Shown: piece by piece, positions 60,286 to 64,000 of the stretch | Position numbering within the stretch: position 1 is the first letter of the stretch | How the letters are laid out: the number at the start of each line of letters is the position of its first letter | Assembly: GCA_000469685.2 (NCBI GenBank) | Contig: LS997562.1 | Coordinates: forward strand, 38,042,345 to 38,106,344 | Direction of reading: 5' to 3' | Length of the DNA stretch: 64,000 bases | Source of the DNA: Haemonchus contortus | Lineage: Eukaryota; Nematoda; Chromadorea; Rhabditida; Trichostrongylidae | Made by a program: the position numbers and the translations under genes | Notes under the pieces: generated by a model | Told to the model about the DNA's origin: nothing | Database searches by the model: none | Seen by the model: only the letters and a program-made list of their open reading frames with translations

Positions 60286-60861
60286 CTCTAGCTATGTATA
60301 AGGATTAAACCAAAATACGAAAACGCACATGGCGGCAAACGAAATCCCCCACCTAAATGAGGGGAATGTAGTGCCGGGAAGACGTGAGCATGTGGATCCA
60401 AGTGAGATTCGTGGAAATAGACGGATAATCATTTGTCCATAGAATAAATCGTTACAACAAGTTGAAATAGTCTGAATAACAGTTGTTCCGATTGATTTTT
60501 GATACCTTGGGATTCTCACTTCATTGATTCCGATTTTTCACGGCTTACTTAGGACAGTTGAGGCAACGAAAGGTCTAGTGTACGTCCTTACGAGAGATAC
60601 TCTAGTCAATGAAGAAACCTGACCAAATTTAGAAAAGTAAGATGATTTCAATCAGTATAACGTTGATAAAGTAAATGATTATGGGGCGAAGAGGCGATTT
60701 CCGAGAAACCGTAGCCGAGAAATTTAGTACGTGATTTACACAGAATGCCCTGAAGTATACGGTACAACGGTGGATTCAAGAGTTCCAGCAGCGTAAACCC
60801 TTATCTTCTTTGATTTTCTCGTTCTAGTAATGGTTTTAATGGAGAAGTTCTATTCTTTCAG
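60286..60861. other. No gene seen
   Basis: Host flank of the Merlin insertion. A short plus-strand frame near 60680-60800 reads somewhat like a helix-turn-helix (YTVQRWIQEF) but is interrupted by a stop. Not supported as a gene. Confidence 0.35.
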
Positions 60862-60867
60862 ATCGAA

Positions 60868-61643
60868 ATGTCTTCATTTACCATTATGGCTACAAATGAG
60901 TATATCGCGTCCTTGAATATCCCTGACTTCAGATTTGATTACGAGGATGAGGTAAGTAACAGGAAACGTAGTTTCCAATTGGCTCCAAGTACTTCAAATT
61001 GACTCAAATGCTTTTGGTAAAGTTACGTGGGGGGGGGGGGGTGAACCACGTTAGTTATTTCCGAGACAAATCTCAATTGAACATTATGTGTTAAACTTCA
61101 ATTTAATAGGGGAGGGGGAAAGGTGTTTGTGTCAATTTCGAGAGGCTTGTTGCTGATCTGTTGGCAAAGCAAACAAAATCATGTGTTATCGTAGCTTCTG
61201 AGAGTAATGGCGGCAATTGGAATGGGTTTCTTCAGTCGTGGCCGTCTAATCATGAGCAGAACTCAACAGTGACTCGATTATTATGAAATATCCTTGATTT
61301 TATAATAGGACCTGTTACGGATACATCTGATGTGCGCAATGCTTTGCTGTCCAAAGCAAGTCGACGAAGATGGATGCATAAGAGCGGATCTGGTTAATAG
61401 AAATGCTGAGTAAGTTTCCTTTATGCCTTCTTTCTCCTCCCATTGCAACCGTCGGATTTCAGGGAGATTACTGGAGGATTCATGGATCTATATACTATCG
61501 GAAGGAAGGCCACTAAAGAAGATGAAAACGAATTCAAGAAGATCGCAATGAACCTTGTCAGTTTCCTCAGTTGTAGTTTAATTGGATTTTTTCTTTTGCG
61601 ACTTCTTGCAAATAGCGTAGAATACCGCGGAGAGAATAGTTAG
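60868..61643 (+). CDS. Unidentified three-exon gene
   Basis: The exons are 60868-60951, 61309-61409 and 61463-61643. Both donors are gtaagt, the acceptors are ataatag and gatttcag, and the phases agree (0, then 2). A ttctttcag acceptor lies 6 bp before the ATG, which suggests spliced-leader addition. The product is 121 residues: SSFTIMATNEYIASLNIPDF, an acidic end to exon 1, a cysteine pair in LMCAMLCCPKQVDEDG, an acidic-basic stretch (RKATKEDENEFKKI) and a hydrophobic C-terminus (SFLSCSLIGFFLLRLL) that could anchor in a membrane. No family recognised. The hydrophobic tail lies opposite the coding end of the minus-strand gene at 61567, so exon 3 may instead end at a weak gtcagt donor near 61556. 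Confidence 0.5.
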
Positions 61644-61985
61644 TTACCACATTGTATTTCGTTATTTGCGTCCACTCTCCCTTACTCAGGTACATGTTGA
61701 AAATTATCTCGACAGGGAGGCTGAATGTAATGGACATAAGATTGCGAGCATTCACTGATTGGGGTTTAGTTAGTAAGAAATGAGTCTTCTTCCACAAGTG
61801 TTCAACCACTACTCTCCCCGGTTTGTTATCGTGGGTCTAACTGCTAGCGAAGCGAATCTGAAGAGCTACAAAGGGTGACTTCACATTTCCGAATATATTC
61901 GTGTATTGACTCACCAGCAGCTGCGTTGCGTCATACTGACCGCTCAGACAAAGGGGTGCAAGATAGCACATGAATGCCGACAAGT
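61567..61985 (-). CDS. Unidentified gene, two 3' exons
   Basis: The minus-strand exons are 61915-61985 (gttatag acceptor, gtgagt donor) and 61567-61836 (cagttag acceptor, TGA at 61567), joined in phase 0. The 113 codons read as ordinary globular protein: SAFMCYLAPLCLSGQYDATQ, then THDNKPGRVVVEHLWKKTHF, and a C-terminal part LRGILRYLQEVAKEKIQLNY. No domain was recognised. The codon pattern over exon 2 looks coding. The 5' end is missing: a short ATG-containing piece with a gtgagc donor near 62037 is out of phase. It overlaps the 3' end of the convergent plus-strand gene by 77 bp. Confidence 0.42.
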
Positions 61986-62654
61986 CTATAACTCACTTTA
62001 CGCGTATTTTTGGAAACATTTCCAGGGCTCACCTCATCAATCATTGTCATCTTTAGGGTGCATTTAATTTTTAATAGAAAACACAGTAGAGTGGAATTAC
62101 TTTTCAGCCTACATACATATACTTAGCTTCCAGAAATCATTCGCTGTACACATCGTTTTTTTTTCTTTCGATATGATAACTTATCTGACACTGAGGATGT
62201 GAATCTTTGTCCGCTCGAGCGGGTTCCGAAGAGAGTTGGTCAGTGAATCATGCATGTAAGACTAGGTCCTAGCTTAGCTCCTCCTCTTTATCGTTTGTGA
62301 TCAGACGTGCTGAAAAGAGATTAGAATGGCTTTTCCCAATTACTGTTTGGGTCTCTAACGAGGCGTTTTTGTGTTGCGTTATGTTATTCTGATGGTGATC
62401 GTTTTCGCTGCTAAGCTCTAATGGCATGACTTTGAAGCCGAAAAAAAACTGAAGGAATCGCTTTGGTGGTCGCTAATACTGAACGTCGCCCTGCATCTCA
62501 TCAACTGAGGCAGTTAGAAGTATGACGCTTCTAGCAGTCAACCTTGGGGATGGTGCTGCCCTTTGATGAAGAATGGAAGGTCACCGAGCGAAACTTTGTA
62601 GGATGATGCATTTTCTCTTAGTCTTGATTAAGTTTAAGGTCGCTACACCCTACA
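61986..62654. other. No gene seen
   Basis: The first part may include the intron and 5' exon of the minus-strand gene ending at 61567. The rest, up to the retrotransposon tail, shows no open frame or repeat. Confidence 0.35.
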
Positions 62655-64000
62655 TCTTCTTCTTCTTCTTATTCTTTAGCGTTTGTCCCGCTTGTAAGCG
62701 GGGTCCGCTTTTCTGATATGTTGACGCCACTTCTCCCGATTGAACGCTTGATCGGGGTGGATGTTAACCGCTTTAAGATCTTCGTGCAACGTATCGAGCC
62801 ACCGCTGCTTTGGACGTCCTCTAGGCCGCTTTCCGGACACATCAAGGTTGAGACTGATCTTACGGACACTGTCGTTCTTTGCGCGAAGGGTATGACCATA
62901 CCATCGTAGACGAGCTTCGCGCATTTTATCGACAATGGACGCAACACCGAATCGCTCCCTGATGGCGTCATTACTTATACGGTCTAAGCGTGTTACTCCG
63001 GCTGTCCAGCGCAGCATTTTGGTCTCCATCACGCTGAGACGGGCTTCAACCTCTTTCGTTGCAGGCCAGCATTCAGCGCCATATATCGCGACTGGCCGGA
63101 TGACGGTTCTGTAGATCTTGGACTTAAGACGCTCAGGGATGTTCTTATCGCAGAGTACGCCAGTCATTGAGCGCCACTTCAACCACGCTGCATTCACGCG
63201 AGAATTCGTTTCAAAACCCAGACTGCCGTCAGACGCAATTGCCGATCCAAGGTACTTGAAGGTTGTTGTCCGTGTGAGCTCAGTGCCATTGATCTTGATA
63301 GAGCCTGGCTCGCTCGAATCAGTGGTCAAGTACTCAGTCTTTTTGACGTTTAACCTGAGCCCGAACATAGCCAGACGGTCGGACCAGGTTTGCACCTGTG
63401 ACTCGAGCTCACTTTTGTCTTCGCTGGCGAGCATCACATCATCGGCATAAAGAAGCGTCCACGGAGCCGGCTTCTGGAGGTCTTTTGTGATGGCATCCAT
63501 GACGACAACAAAAAGTAGTGGGGATAGCGCAGAGCCTTGGTGTACTCCGACGGAAATGGGAAATTCCGCCGATGTGCCCGCTGCCGTTTGCACTCGACTC
63601 TTTGGGCTAGTGTAAAGGATGCGCACCCACTCAATGAGCTCTTCGGGTACGCCATGCTGTCGTAAGGCATACCATATAACGTCACGTGGAACGCGGTCGA
63701 AAGCCTTCTCTAAGTCTAGAAAGGCAAGATGTACCGGTCTACGTTTCTCGCGATGCTTTTCTAGAAGGAGGCGAGCGGCGTGTATGGCGTCGATGGTGCT
63801 ACAACCAGCTACAAAACCACACTGATTAGCGGTCAGCTCGACGATATCCCGGATACGACTGTCTACAATCCGCTCAAAGATTTTCATGCTGTGCGAGAGC
63901 AAGCGAATCGGACGGTAGCAAGTGCAGTCCCCAAGGCTGCCCTTTTTCTTCCAGATAGGAATCGTCGTGCTCTGTTGCCAGCTCTCAGGCACCTTCTTCT
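62655..64000 (-). mobile_element. RTE-type non-LTR retrotransposon, 3' part
   Basis: It contains the reverse transcriptase frame, a 3' untranslated part of only a few bases, and a terminal (AAG)n-type short repeat at 62655-62675, the usual ending of RTE elements. The 5' half with the endonuclease lies beyond the window. No target duplication can be checked. Confidence 0.88.
62676..64000 (-). CDS. RTE-like reverse transcriptase, C-terminal part (partial)
   Basis: The frame is open to the window edge; the first ATG-like codon at 63992 is a GTG, so the real start is outside. Motifs in order: SWQQSTTIPIWKKKG, CYRPIRLLSHSMKIFER, GFVAGCSTIDAI, AFLDLEKAFDRVPRD (palm A), GVHQGSALSPLLF (palm B), LLYADDVMLAS (palm C, catalytic YADD), LNVKKTEYL and FKYLGSAI. 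A C-terminal domain with AIYGAECWPATKEVEARL and RPRGRPKQRWLD follows, and TAA is at 62676. The enzyme copies the element's RNA onto nicked host DNA. All catalytic residues are intact and no frame break is visible, so the copy is young. Shadow frames on the other strand are not genes. Confidence 0.95.
   Translation of the reverse strand, partial: KKVPESWQQSTTIPIWKKKGSLGDCTCYRPIRLLSHSMKIFERIVDSRIRDIVELTANQCGFVAGCSTIDAIHAARLLLEKHREKRRPVHLAFLDLEKAFDRVPRDVIWYALRQHGVPEELIEWVRILYTSPKSRVQTAAGTSAEFPISVGVHQGSALSPLLFVVVMDAITKDLQKPAPWTLLYADDVMLASEDKSELESQVQTWSDRLAMFGLRLNVKKTEYLTTDSSEPGSIKINGTELTRTTTFKYLGSAIASDGSLGFETNSRVNAAWLKWRSMTGVLCDKNIPERLKSKIYRTVIRPVAIYGAECWPATKEVEARLSVMETKMLRWTAGVTRLDRISNDAIRERFGVASIVDKMREARLRWYGHTLRAKNDSVRKISLNLDVSGKRPRGRPKQRWLDTLHEDLKAVNIHPDQAFNREKWRQHIRKADPAYKRDKR

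Noticed and set aside
60664..60800. Helix-turn-helix-like frame
   Set aside because: It is interrupted by a stop after about 17 codons, with no transposon ends or further coding sequence nearby.

Overview
This window reads as nuclear DNA of a nematode, most likely a strongylid (hookworm-like) parasite. The reasons: short AT-tolerant introns with GT...TTTCAG borders, one of them only 47 bp; a mariner element with a bandit/irritans-type transposase; an RTE-type non-LTR retrotransposon; a Merlin transposon; and two four-exon HINT-1 genes whose start codons sit just after trans-splice-like acceptors. There is no operon, CRISPR array or rRNA of bacterial type. Most long open frames are chance or repeat-derived, so genes were built from splice sites, reading phase and recognisable domains. 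The strongylid assignment is inference; nothing in the window proves a species.

Layout. 1-2537: a decayed insert carrying a toti-like viral RNA-dependent RNA polymerase reading frame (minus strand), bounded by two nearly identical 96-bp direct repeats. 2538-7498: non-coding DNA with copies of a dispersed repeat and a possible LTR remnant. 7499-8778: a dead mariner with intact ends and TA duplications. 8779-41656: mainly intergenic or intronic, with a TTAA-flanked MITE (26376-26839), hairpins and several candidate exons on both strands (15593-15732, 17703-17796, 23952-24049, 31999-32371, 35819-35961, 40057-40190), none assignable to a known family. 41657-50634: a plus-strand six-exon gene for a protein with two tandem Ras-association domains, including an intron of about 6 kb. 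53348-57064: two tandem minus-strand HINT-1 paralogues, with a small three-exon reading frame directly upstream of the first.

57614-60277: a 260-bp foldback element with a 9-bp target duplication, then a complete-looking Merlin transposon (58054-60277) with an intact 311-aa transposase, long inverted ends built from 125-bp repeats, and a perfect 8-bp target duplication. 60868-61985: two unknown genes facing each other, with overlapping 3' ends. 62655-64000: the 3' part of an RTE-like retrotransposon, with the reverse transcriptase open to the window edge.

Functionally, only the HINT-1 pair (purine phosphoramidate hydrolases) and the tandem RA protein (Ras/Rap signalling) can be named as host genes. 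The rest of the recognisable content is mobile or virus-derived. The best candidates for something undescribed are the repeat-bounded viral polymerase insert and the Merlin element with subterminal arrays.
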